Assembly (NCBI GenBank): GCA_048262455.1
Contig: JBLXFD010000003.1
Span: 62,001 to 126,000, forward strand
Direction: 5' to 3'
DNA: 64,000 nt
Source: Psychromarinibacter sp048262455
Lineage (GTDB): Bacteria; Pseudomonadota; Alphaproteobacteria; Rhodobacterales; Rhodobacteraceae
The translations under genes and the position numbers were made by a program. Below are positions 39,590 through 47,265 of this stretch, piece by piece. The notes beneath the pieces were generated by a model. That model was not told the DNA's origin. It saw only the letters and a list, made by a program, of their open reading frames with translations, and did not search any database. The stretch's first letter is position 1; the number at the start of each line of letters is the position of its first letter.

Positions 39590-40994
39590 TCGACAGCATG
39601 ATCAGGATCAGCCCGATGCCGCGCTTGTCGCGGGCGGCGAAGACGATCGGGTCGTAGTCCTGCTTGCCCTGGTAGCCCAGGCGCACCATCCGCAGCAGCC
39701 ACAGGAACAGCGGCACCATCGCCACCCACAGCAGCCAGCGGGTCGGGTACAACTCCCGCGCCTGGTCGGTGAAGGTGTAGAGGAAGAAGGTCAGCAGCGC
39801 GCCGAACATGCCCAGAGAGGCGACGTTCAGCAGGTCGCTGCGGTCGGTGCGCCCGTAGCCGCGGCCCGGCAGGCGGGCGTCGGTGGTCGCCAGCGTCACC
39901 TCGGTCAGGCGCTTGACGCAGCCGAGGGTCACGAAGGTGGGGAAGATGAAGACCAGCAGGTAGCCCGAGACGTAGACGTCTACCGCCAGCGCGCCCGCCA
40001 CCACCCGCAGGGTGTAGAGCCCCGCCAGCGTCGCGATGTCCACCCAGCGCATCCGCTTGAGCCGCAGCGAGTAGCTGAGCGACAGCGTCATGTAGAGCGC
40101 GACAACCGCAAGGAAGGCGGGGCCGATCGCCAGCCCCAGCCCCAGCGCCAGCAGCGCCAGCACCCCGAAGGCGGCCATGCCCACCCGGATGGGCACCCGG
40201 CCGCTGGCGAAGGGCCGGCGCTTCTTGGTTTCGTGCAGCCGGTCGGCCTCGAGGTCCAGCAGGTCGTTGATGATGTAGATCGACGAGGCGGCGGCGGAGA
40301 AGGCGACGATGCCCAGCAGCACCGTCATCAGGGTCATCAGGTCGGTGTGGTGCGCGGCGATCATCGGCACCAGCAGCAGCACGTTCTTGACCCACTGGTG
40401 CGGGCGCAGCGCCTTCAGAAGGCCGCGCCAGGTCCAGCCGCCCTCGACCCGCGTCACCGGGCGGCCCGCCTGCTCCAGCGTGTCGGCCACGCCGCCGGGA
40501 TTGCCCACCACCACGGCGCGGCGGGCGCGGTCCCAGATGGCGCGGTCCACCGCGTGGTCGCCGGCATAGTCGAAGCCGCGCTCGCCGTAGGCCTCCACCA
40601 GCGCTTCGGCCTTGGCGGCGCCCTTGAGGTTGCGCTCGCGGGTGGTGGCGAAGATCTTGGGCGATAGCCCGTGGTCCCGCGCCAGCGCCGTCACCAGCGC
40701 CGAATCGGAGGCGGAGGCAAAGACCACCTCGCGCCCCTCGGCCCGGGCGCGGCGGGCCAGCGCATCGATCTCTTGGTTGACCGGCAGCAGCTCGGTCCGC
40801 AGGCCCGCGATCTCCGCCAGCTCGCGCTTGAGCACCTGCCGTTCGCCGAAGTGCCGCGCGCAGGCGGTCAGCGTCGCCAGCGGGGCGCGGCCCATGCCGG
40901 CCCAGAAGCATTCGAACAGCATGTCGGTGCGCAGGAAGGTGCCGTCCACGTCCAGCACCAGCGGCGTCGTGTCTGCCTGCCCCACGTCTCTCAC
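39546..40994 (-). CDS. HAD phosphatase-UbiA fusion, probable polyprenyl-phosphate phosphoribosyltransferase
   Basis: This 482-residue protein joins an N-terminal HAD domain (DVDGT, D15 and D17) to a UbiA membrane domain. The UbiA part opens with RPHQWVKNVLL at 197-207, characteristic of decaprenyl-phosphate 5-phosphoribosyltransferase (Rv3806c), and has the NDLLDLEAD motif at 243-251. It probably attaches phosphoribose to polyprenyl phosphate, and the HAD part may remove the 5-phosphate, a job done by a separate phosphatase in mycobacteria. The start is GTG, one base after the transglycosylase stop. Confidence 0.85.
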   Translation of the reverse strand: MRDVGQADTTPLVLDVDGTFLRTDMLFECFWAGMGRAPLATLTACARHFGERQVLKRELAEIAGLRTELLPVNQEIDALARRARAEGREVVFASASDSALVTALARDHGLSPKIFATTRERNLKGAAKAEALVEAYGERGFDYAGDHAVDRAIWDRARRAVVVGNPGGVADTLEQAGRPVTRVEGGWTWRGLLKALRPHQWVKNVLLLVPMIAAHHTDLMTLMTVLLGIVAFSAAASSIYIINDLLDLEADRLHETKKRRPFASGRVPIRVGMAAFGVLALLALGLGLAIGPAFLAVVALYMTLSLSYSLRLKRMRWVDIATLAGLYTLRVVAGALAVDVYVSGYLLVFIFPTFVTLGCVKRLTEVTLATTDARLPGRGYGRTDRSDLLNVASLGMFGALLTFFLYTFTDQARELYPTRWLLWVAMVPLFLWLLRMVRLGYQGKQDYDPIVFAARDKRGIGLILIMLSIMFYAAGLWQVWFG

Positions 40995-40995
40995 C

Positions 40996-41817
40996 CTACC
41001 TGCTCCCGGACACCGCGAATGCGCATCCGTCGCTTATCAGCATCGGCGGGGTCTTGCACAGGCCGCGCGCCACGGTCCAGGCGGCCAGCACCTTGGGCAC
41101 GTAGACGCGGGTCTCGTCGTAGGGGGGCACCCCGGCGTGGTTGCGCACCGCGCCCTCGCCGGCGTTGTAGCCGGCCAGCACCAACACCGGGTCGCCGCCG
41201 AACTCTCCCATCAGCCAGTCGAGGTAGGCGACGCCGCCCTTGATGTTCTGCACCGGGTCCGAGGTGTCCAGCGCACCGAAACGCTTGGCCGTGGCGGGCA
41301 TCAGCTGCATCAGGCCGTGCGCGCCCTTGTTGCTGATCGCGTCGGAACGCCCGCCGCTTTCGATGCCGATCACCGCCAGCACCAGCGCCGGGGAAACCTT
41401 GGTGCCGATGGTGGCGGCAAGGATGTCGCGCCCGTGGGCAGAGGCGATGGCCTGCAGCGCCGCCAGCCGCGGCGTCGGAACGCCGGGGCCCTTGGTCAGC
41501 TCGCGCACCGCGGATTCCAGCCGGCCCGGCGAGGCGGCGGTCAATTCCGGCCGGACCGCCTGCCAGTACCAGTCGAAGGCGCCCTTGGGCAGCGGCGCGT
41601 CATTGGCGGCGGCGGCGGCCGGGGGCGCGGCGACTTCGGGCAGGGGTTCGATCTGGACGGTGATGCGCGGGGTGTTGCCCCGGACCGGCGGCTTGACGCG
41701 CTTGAAGGTGAATTCGGGGAAGGGCGCGGGATCTCCGGCGAGGGCCGGCACCGGCGCGGCCCAGGAACCCGCCGTGATGCCGGACGACAGAAGGAGTGCT
41801 GCGATGACCTGTTTCAT
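40996..41817 (-). CDS. Lytic transglycosylase (SLT domain)
   Basis: This 273-residue exported protein (signal peptide MKQVIAALLLSSGITAGSWA) has a C-terminal SLT domain with the catalytic glutamate E153 in GIESGGRSDA, followed by GAHGLMQLMPATAKRFG and AYNAGEGAVRNHAGVPPYDET. It cleaves peptidoglycan glycan strands. It is the first gene of a minus-strand pair with the HAD-UbiA gene. Cutting of the wall may serve insertion of envelope polymers or the nearby pilus. Confidence 0.92.
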   Translation of the reverse strand: MKQVIAALLLSSGITAGSWAAPVPALAGDPAPFPEFTFKRVKPPVRGNTPRITVQIEPLPEVAAPPAAAAANDAPLPKGAFDWYWQAVRPELTAASPGRLESAVRELTKGPGVPTPRLAALQAIASAHGRDILAATIGTKVSPALVLAVIGIESGGRSDAISNKGAHGLMQLMPATAKRFGALDTSDPVQNIKGGVAYLDWLMGEFGGDPVLVLAGYNAGEGAVRNHAGVPPYDETRVYVPKVLAAWTVARGLCKTPPMLISDGCAFAVSGSR

Positions 41818-42156
41818 GGCGGCTGCCCCGCCCCTTCTTCCTGTTTGATCCTGCTTGACAAATTTCCCGCCACCTCGCCAGCCCGGCTCGAAGCCGCACC
41901 ATCCCTTCCCCCGCGACCTGTGGCCAATATGACAGGACGTCAGGGAAAGCAGCGGGTTAACCGTGCAACCAGAACGGGCATATTAACCATAAAAACAAGG
42001 GCTCTCGCCGCGCGAAAATGTACGATAGCGAACAAACTCTCGCCCCATTCCGAGGGCCATATGAGCCCATGCCAAGACGGGCTACGGGACACAACCCGGC
42101 GCTTGTGGCGGTAACAAAACAAGCGCAGCCAGCGTCAAATGAGAGAGAGAGAGACC
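41818..42156. promoter_or_regulatory. Intergenic promoter region upstream of the Flp pilin genes
   Basis: This 339-bp gap has no gene. It contains a palindromic GGTTAACC (41955-41962) and a TTAACCAT (41983-41990), the latter like a half-site of the cell-cycle regulator CtrA that controls pilin genes in Caulobacter. An AT-rich patch follows (41981-42000). A (GA)7 tract at 42141-42154 ends two bases before the first Flp ATG and acts as the ribosome-binding region. Regulation by CtrA is a suggestion only. Confidence 0.35.
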
Positions 42157-42351
42157 ATGAAACTGATCAACCTGATGAAGCGTTTCGAGCGTGACGAAGA
42201 CGGTGCGGTCACCGTCGACTGGGTCGTCCTGACCGCCGCTATCGTGGGCCTCGGCATTGCCGTGCTGACCACCGTGGGCGGCGCCACCGACGACTACGGC
42301 CAGACCATCGGCTCGCACCTGTCCTCGCAGGGCGTCAAGACCACCTACTGA
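42157..42351 (+). CDS. flp: Flp/Fap-type pilin, copy 1
   Basis: This 64-residue prepilin has a 16-residue leader ending in DEDG, then the mature chain AVTVDWVVLTAAIVGLGIAVL with Asp at +5 in place of the usual Glu, and Trp at +6. The hydrophobic helix and short polar tail match Flp pilins, which polymerise into Tad pili. It should be cleaved by the A24 peptidase encoded at 52167. The 49-residue C-terminal part from the DEDG on is the same as that of the second copy. Confidence 0.92.
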   Translation: MKLINLMKRFERDEDGAVTVDWVVLTAAIVGLGIAVLTTVGGATDDYGQTIGSHLSSQGVKTTY

Positions 42352-42362
42352 TCCGCCGCACG

Positions 42363-42406
42363 GCGCAAGGGCCGCGCTTTGTAGGAAGCGCGGCCTTACC
42401 TTGCGC
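42363..42406 (+). terminator. Hairpin after the first Flp gene
   Basis: A 10-bp GC stem (GGCCGCGCTT / AAGCGCGGCC, loop TGTAGG) sits inside an outer pairing of GCGCAAGG with CCTTGCGC. Without a strong T-run it may attenuate rather than end transcription, or stabilise the abundant pilin mRNA. Confidence 0.6.
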
Positions 42407-42557
42407 AGATGTGGCCAAGGCGGCACAGACCCGCCCCCGCCCGGCACGGACGCCCCAATTTCGTCACATTGCCCGGCCAGAGACACCCGGGCATCGGCAG
42501 CCCCCGCCGGCGCGCAGAGCAGACAAGAAAACCCGAGCAGAAACGGAAACCAGATCC

Positions 42558-42752
42558 ATGAACATCCTTTCGCAAATCCAGCGTTTCGCCCGCGACGAAG
42601 ACGGCGCGGTCACCGTTGACTGGGTGGTGCTGACCGCCGCAATCGTCGGCCTGGGCATCGCGGTGCTGACCACCGTGGGCGGCGCCACCGACGACTATGG
42701 CCAGACCATCGGCTCGCACCTGTCCTCGCAGGGCGTCAAGACCACCTACTGA
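42558..42752 (+). CDS. flp: Flp/Fap-type pilin, copy 2
   Basis: This 64-residue prepilin differs from copy 1 only in the leader (MNILSQIQRFA...) and retains the same mature sequence AVTVDWVVL onward. The last 99 bases, including 9 bases after the stop codon, match copy 1 with one substitution, while the 78 bases before that differ at about 12 places. It precedes cpaB by 229 bp and a hairpin. Confidence 0.92.
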   Translation: MNILSQIQRFARDEDGAVTVDWVVLTAAIVGLGIAVLTTVGGATDDYGQTIGSHLSSQGVKTTY

Positions 42753-42780
42753 TCCGCCGCAGGATCGAAAGACATTCCGG

Positions 42781-42809
42781 GGACCGCGCTGGCCGACGCC
42801 GCGCGGTCC
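42781..42809 (+). terminator. Hairpin after the second Flp gene
   Basis: A perfect 9-bp stem, GGACCGCGC and GCGCGGTCC, around an 11-base loop, 28 bases past the stop codon. It separates pilin expression from cpaB. Confidence 0.6.
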
Positions 42810-42981
42810 CTTCGCGTTTGTCGCGCCGGCCGCCACAGTCCCGCTATTTTCGCGGAATCCATCGCACCGCCGCAGCCCCTGCACGCTTTCGCCGCAATCG
42901 CCGGCGACATTGGTGACCAGACGCCCCCGAGGCGCCGCGTGCCGCGGATTGCACGGCACCCGAGAATGGAAAGGAAGATCG

Positions 42982-43836
42982 ATGCGAGCGATATTCGGAT
43001 TGGTTCTGGTACTGGGCCTGGGGCTCGCCAGCTTCGCAGTTTACATGACGATGGATTACCTCGAGAGCGAGCGCGCCGCGCGCGAGCAGATCGTGCCCAC
43101 GGTGGACGTGGTGGTGGCCAGCAACCAGCTGACCTACGGCCAGCCCATCCGCAAGGAGGACCTGCGCGTCATCCGCTGGCCCGCCGATTCGATCCCCAAG
43201 GGCGCCTTCCCCTCGATCGAGGCGGTGTTCTCTGCCGGAGAGAAGGAACTGCGGACCGCGCTGCGGACCATCGAGGAGAACGAGCCGCTGATGCTGGTGA
43301 AGATCACCGAGCCGGGCGAGGACGCCGGCGTCAGCACCCGCCTGTCCAAGGGGATGCGCGCCTTCGCGATCAAGGTCGACGTGACCTCTGGCGTGTCGGG
43401 CTTCCTGCGTCCCAACGACCGGGTCGACGTCTACTGGACCGGCCGCATGCCCGGCCGGCGCGGCGACAGCGAGATCGAGGTGACCAAGCTGATCCTCTCG
43501 GGAGTGAAACTGGTGGCGGTGGACCAGACCGCCGACGGCGAGCGCAACGCCCCCACCATCGCCCGCACCGTCACCGTCGAGGCCTCGCCGCTGGAGGTCG
43601 CTGCCCTGGCGCAGGCGCAAAGCAGCGGGCGGCTGTCGCTGTCGCTGCTGGGCGTGAGCGACGAGGCGCTGGGCCCGAACGAGGTGGAGATCGACCAGCG
43701 CCGCCTGCTGGGCATCGAGGAGGAGATCCTCGAGGTACCCGAGCAGGTGGTCGAGGTGGAGCGGCCGAAGGTCTGCACCATCCGCACCCGGCGCGGCGGC
43801 GAGATCATCGAGACGCCGATTCCCTGCACCAACTGA
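42982..43836 (+). CDS. cpaB: Flp pilus assembly protein CpaB/RcpC
   Basis: This 284-residue protein has an N-terminal membrane anchor (MRAIFGLVLVLGLGLASFAV) followed by a SAF domain (VVVASNQLTYGQPIRKEDLRV) and a RcpC domain with GMRAFAIKVDVTSGVSGFLRPNDRVDV. CpaB sits in the periplasm and is thought to contact peptidoglycan and the secretin. The ATG at 42982 is preceded by AAAGGAAG. It begins the assembly part of the Tad locus. Confidence 0.93.
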   Translation: MRAIFGLVLVLGLGLASFAVYMTMDYLESERAAREQIVPTVDVVVASNQLTYGQPIRKEDLRVIRWPADSIPKGAFPSIEAVFSAGEKELRTALRTIEENEPLMLVKITEPGEDAGVSTRLSKGMRAFAIKVDVTSGVSGFLRPNDRVDVYWTGRMPGRRGDSEIEVTKLILSGVKLVAVDQTADGERNAPTIARTVTVEASPLEVAALAQAQSSGRLSLSLLGVSDEALGPNEVEIDQRRLLGIEEEILEVPEQVVEVERPKVCTIRTRRGGEIIETPIPCTN

Positions 43837-43858
43837 CGCGCCTTAACCGCGTGAACAA

Positions 43859-43880
43859 GGGCCTCGCCACGGCGGGGCCC
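43859..43880 (+). terminator. Hairpin between cpaB and cpaC
   Basis: GGGCCTCGCC and GGCGGGGCCC form a 10-bp stem with one mismatch, 22 bases after the cpaB stop. The 201-bp gap to cpaC has AT-rich sequence near 43955-43970 that may hold a second promoter. Confidence 0.5.
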
Positions 43881-44037
43881 TGCCGATTCGCGGCGCTGAT
43901 TTTCCGGGGCCTGTTGCCGGTTATCCACATGAGCCGTGCCAGCCAACCCCCTGATTATTGATTATGAGGGCGCGATCGGTCAGTCTCGGCGCAAACCGGC
44001 GCCACAGACCGGATCCCGTGACATAGAGGCAGGTCAC

Positions 44038-45444
44038 ATGTACATCGCGAAATTCCTAGGGGCGGCCCTGATCGGGCTGTCCGTCCTGAGCGGGTCCGCC
44101 CCCGATGCGGCCGCCCAGAACCTGCGTGTGCTCAAGGGCGCCGCCTCGGGCAGCCTGAACGTGCCGATGAACCGGGCGGTGGTGGTCGAAAGCGACGTGC
44201 CCTTCGCCGAGCTCAGCATCGCCAACCCCGCCATTGCCGACATCTCGACCCTGTCGGACCGGACGATCTACGTGCTGGGCAAAACCCCCGGGCGCACCAC
44301 GCTGACGCTGCTGGGCGTCGACGGCGGGTTGATCGCCAACGTCGAGGTGCAGGTCTCTCCCGACATCGCCGAGTTCAAGGAGCGGTTGCAGCAGATCCTG
44401 CCCGGCGAGGGCATCGAGGTGCGCACCGCCAACGACGGTATCGTCCTGTCCGGCGTGGTCTCGAGCATCGAGAAGCTGGACCGCGCGCTCGACCTCGCCA
44501 GCCGCTATGCCCCCGACCGGGTGTCGAACCTGATGGTCGTGGGCGGCACCCACCAGGTGATGCTGAAGGTCCGCTTTGCCGAGATGGAGCGGTCGGTGTC
44601 GAAAAGCCTGTCGTCCTCGCTGGCGATCTCCGGTGGCAACGGCTTCGGCATCCAAGGCGAGACGGGCACCTTCCTGAACGCCGGCAACTCGGTCAACAAC
44701 TTTACCCCCACCGCCGGCACCAACGGCGCGCTGGGCCTCGGCTTCACCGCCGGCTCGTTCGAGTTCGGCATCCTGCTGGAGGCGCTGGAGAACAAGGGCG
44801 TCGTGCGCACCCTGGCCGAACCAAACCTGACGGCGCTGTCCGGGCAGGAGGCGCGGTTCCTCGCCGGCGGCGAGTACCCGATTCCCGTGGTCGACGGCGA
44901 CGGGTCCGTGACCATCGAGTACAAGCCCTTCGGCGTGGAACTGACCTTCACCCCCCGGGTGGTGGACAAGGACCGCATCAACCTGCAGCTGAACGCCGCC
45001 GTCTCGGGCATCGACCCCTCCATTACCGTTACCCAGGGCGGCATCTCGGTGAACGCCTTCCGCCGCCGCGAGACCGCCACCGTGGTCGAGATGCGCGACG
45101 GCGAGAGCTTTGCCATCGCCGGCCTGCTGCAGGACGACTTCCAGGACCTGAACGGCCAGGTGCCGTGGCTGGGCGACATCCCGGTGCTGGGCGCGCTGTT
45201 CCGCTCTGCCAGCTACGAGCGCAGCCAGAGCGAGCTGGTGATCATCATCACACCGCACCTGGTCAGCCCCACCCAGGGCGAGGCGCTGGCCCTGCCCACC
45301 GACCGGATCCGCCCGCCGTCGGAGCGCGAGCTGTTCCTTTACGGGAACACCGTCGCCGGCGAGAACAACAGAAGACCGACCGGAGTGGCCGGCGAAGTCG
45401 CGCAACAGGACTTCAACGGCTCCTACGGCTACGTGATGGAGTGA
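44038..45444 (+). CDS. cpaC: Tad secretin CpaC/RcpA
   Basis: This 468-residue outer-membrane secretin has a signal peptide (cleavage near DAAAQN), an N-terminal pilus-secretin domain, a BON-like segment and the C-terminal secretin domain with ALSGQEARFLAGGEYPIP, VELTFTPRV and the closing SQSELVIIITPHLV. It forms the channel for the pilus through the outer membrane. It lies between cpaB and a lipoprotein gene. Confidence 0.95.
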   Translation: MYIAKFLGAALIGLSVLSGSAPDAAAQNLRVLKGAASGSLNVPMNRAVVVESDVPFAELSIANPAIADISTLSDRTIYVLGKTPGRTTLTLLGVDGGLIANVEVQVSPDIAEFKERLQQILPGEGIEVRTANDGIVLSGVVSSIEKLDRALDLASRYAPDRVSNLMVVGGTHQVMLKVRFAEMERSVSKSLSSSLAISGGNGFGIQGETGTFLNAGNSVNNFTPTAGTNGALGLGFTAGSFEFGILLEALENKGVVRTLAEPNLTALSGQEARFLAGGEYPIPVVDGDGSVTIEYKPFGVELTFTPRVVDKDRINLQLNAAVSGIDPSITVTQGGISVNAFRRRETATVVEMRDGESFAIAGLLQDDFQDLNGQVPWLGDIPVLGALFRSASYERSQSELVIIITPHLVSPTQGEALALPTDRIRPPSERELFLYGNTVAGENNRRPTGVAGEVAQQDFNGSYGYVME

Positions 45445-45449
45445 CGGAC

Positions 45450-45809
45450 ATGGGATCGCGCAACAGGACCCTCATCGCCGCCACCGGGCTGCTCGCGCTC
45501 GGCGCCTGCGCCAACAGCGACAGCTGGAACCGCGAGGCCGGCGCCGTCATCCTCGACGGCAACTTCGGCGTCGCCACCCGGCACAACATGCTGGCGCAGA
45601 AGTGCCTTTCCGGCAGCTACCTCGCCAAGGGGCAGATCATCTACGAGCCCACGGTGGTGCGCGCCCCGGTCCACGCCCCGGCCCCCTATATCCGCCAGGT
45701 GCACTGCGGCGGTTACCTGAACGGCAAGTACGCGCAGGTGATCTTCCAGGAATACGTGGCCAGCGCGACAGAGCTTCCGCCCGTCGGCGCGGGCGGTGAT
45801 GCACCGTAG
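45450..45809 (+). CDS. Small lipoprotein of the Tad locus, function unknown
   Basis: This 119-residue protein has a lipoprotein signal with lipobox LGAC (C20). Two further cysteines are in AQKCLSGSY and QVHCGGYLNG. I do not recognise the family. It sits 5 bases after the secretin gene, a place often taken by the periplasmic protein CpaD/TadG-like factors or a secretin pilotin, so a role in secretin assembly is plausible. The length is well below CpaD. Confidence 0.65.
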   Translation: MGSRNRTLIAATGLLALGACANSDSWNREAGAVILDGNFGVATRHNMLAQKCLSGSYLAKGQIIYEPTVVRAPVHAPAPYIRQVHCGGYLNGKYAQVIFQEYVASATELPPVGAGGDAP

Positions 45810-46007
45810 GAACAATCGCGTCGCCGCGGCTCCTTAGTCCGGAAATATCGAACAAAGACGATAATCCGGCCGCAATCTCGCCCACATCTTCAGCCATCTT
45901 TCCCCGGATACGAGCAGAAATCCGAGTTCCGCAGGGAACCGGGACCGGGCCGGCCGGCGCACCCAGTGCGCGCTGCGGGGACCCGGAGGGAAAGAGGAAA
46001 CTGGACG

Positions 46008-47255
46008 ATGAGTTCATCGGCGGCTTTGCAGAGTGATCCGGCACCGATCCTCGCGTGCACCGTGGCGCGCGACGTTCAGAAGTTCGATCTTCTCATCGAG
46101 GACATGGAAACCGAACTGGGCGAAGCCTGGGGCGACCTGTCCTTCGAGGACGCCCGGGTGTTCTTCACCCAGCCCGACGCCAAGTACCTGGAATTCGTCG
46201 CGATCGCGCTGGACGAGGAGGACGAGACCAACCTCGCCGTCATCGCCGACCTGATCGAGACCGCCCGCAGCAACGGGCTGAAGGTGATCCTGATCGCCGA
46301 GAACGTCAGCCCGATCTCGCTGCACCAGCTGCTGAAGCTGGGCGCGCGGGAATTCTGCCCCTACCCGCTGCCCGAGGGCACGCTGCATGACGCGATCGAG
46401 CGGCTGCGCCAGGCCGACCTGCCGGCGGAACTGGCCCCCGCCAACGTCAACACCGCCAAGGCCAGCGGCGACCGCAACGGCGTGATCGTCACCGTGCACG
46501 GCCTTGCCGGCGGCGTCGGCGCCTCGACGCTAGCCGCCAACATCGCCTGGGAACTGGCCGGCGCCGACGGCAAGAAGCCGCCCCGCGTCTGCCTGCTGGA
46601 TCTCGACCTGCAGTTCGGCGCGCTGGCCACCTACCTGGACCTGCCCCGGCGCGAGGCGGTCTACGAGCTGCTGTCGGACACCGAGACCATGGACGGCGAG
46701 GCGCTGCTGCAGGCCATGGTGCCCTTCAACGACAAGCTGCAGGTGCTGACCGCGCCCGCCGACATCCTGCCGCTGGACTTCATCACCTCGGAGGACATCG
46801 AGCGGCTGCTGGACACCGCCACGTCGAACTTCGACTACGTGGTGATCGACATGCCCAGCGCCATCGTCCAGTGGACCGAGACGGTGCTGAACGAAAGCCA
46901 CGTTTACCTGGCGCCGCTGGAGCTGGACATGCGGTCCGCCCAGAACACCCTGCGGATGCTGCGCGCGCTGAAGGCAGAGGACCTGCCCTTCGAGAAGCTG
47001 CGCTTCGTGCTGAACCGGGCGCCGAAGTTCACCGACCTGTCCGGCAAGAGCCGGATCAAGCGGATGGCGGAAAGCCTGGACATCGAGATCGAGATCCTGA
47101 TGCCCGACGGCGGCAAGCAGGTGATGCAGTCCGGCGACCACGGCCTGCCGCTGGCCGAGACCGCCGCGAAGAACCCGCTGCGCAAGGAAATCCTGAAACT
47201 CGCCACCTCGATCCACAAGCACAACGTGGAAAAGGCGGCGGCCGCGGCCGACTGA
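46008..47255 (+). CDS. cpaE: Tad ATPase-like localisation protein CpaE/TadZ
   Basis: This 415-residue protein has an N-terminal receiver-like domain (about 15-150) and a C-terminal ParA/MinD-type domain. The Walker A is deviant: GLAGGVGASTLAANIA at 165-180, with Ala-Ser where Lys-Thr are standard, as in CpaE. CpaE/TadZ marks the cell pole for pilus assembly. It lies 198 bp after the lipoprotein gene; that gap probably holds a promoter. Confidence 0.93.
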   Translation: MSSSAALQSDPAPILACTVARDVQKFDLLIEDMETELGEAWGDLSFEDARVFFTQPDAKYLEFVAIALDEEDETNLAVIADLIETARSNGLKVILIAENVSPISLHQLLKLGAREFCPYPLPEGTLHDAIERLRQADLPAELAPANVNTAKASGDRNGVIVTVHGLAGGVGASTLAANIAWELAGADGKKPPRVCLLDLDLQFGALATYLDLPRREAVYELLSDTETMDGEALLQAMVPFNDKLQVLTAPADILPLDFITSEDIERLLDTATSNFDYVVIDMPSAIVQWTETVLNESHVYLAPLELDMRSAQNTLRMLRALKAEDLPFEKLRFVLNRAPKFTDLSGKSRIKRMAESLDIEIEILMPDGGKQVMQSGDHGLPLAETAAKNPLRKEILKLATSIHKHNVEKAAAAAD

Positions 47256-47265
47256 GGAACAGCAG

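Noticed and set aside
42141..42154. GA-run considered as a CRISPR or tandem array
   Set aside because: It is a simple dinucleotide tract of seven units with no spacers; no CRISPR-like array was seen anywhere.
42139..42156. Earlier ATG at 42139 as the start of the first Flp pilin
   Set aside because: It would lengthen the leader to 22 residues with the GA tract translated; the ATG at 42157 gives the same 16-residue leader as copy 2.
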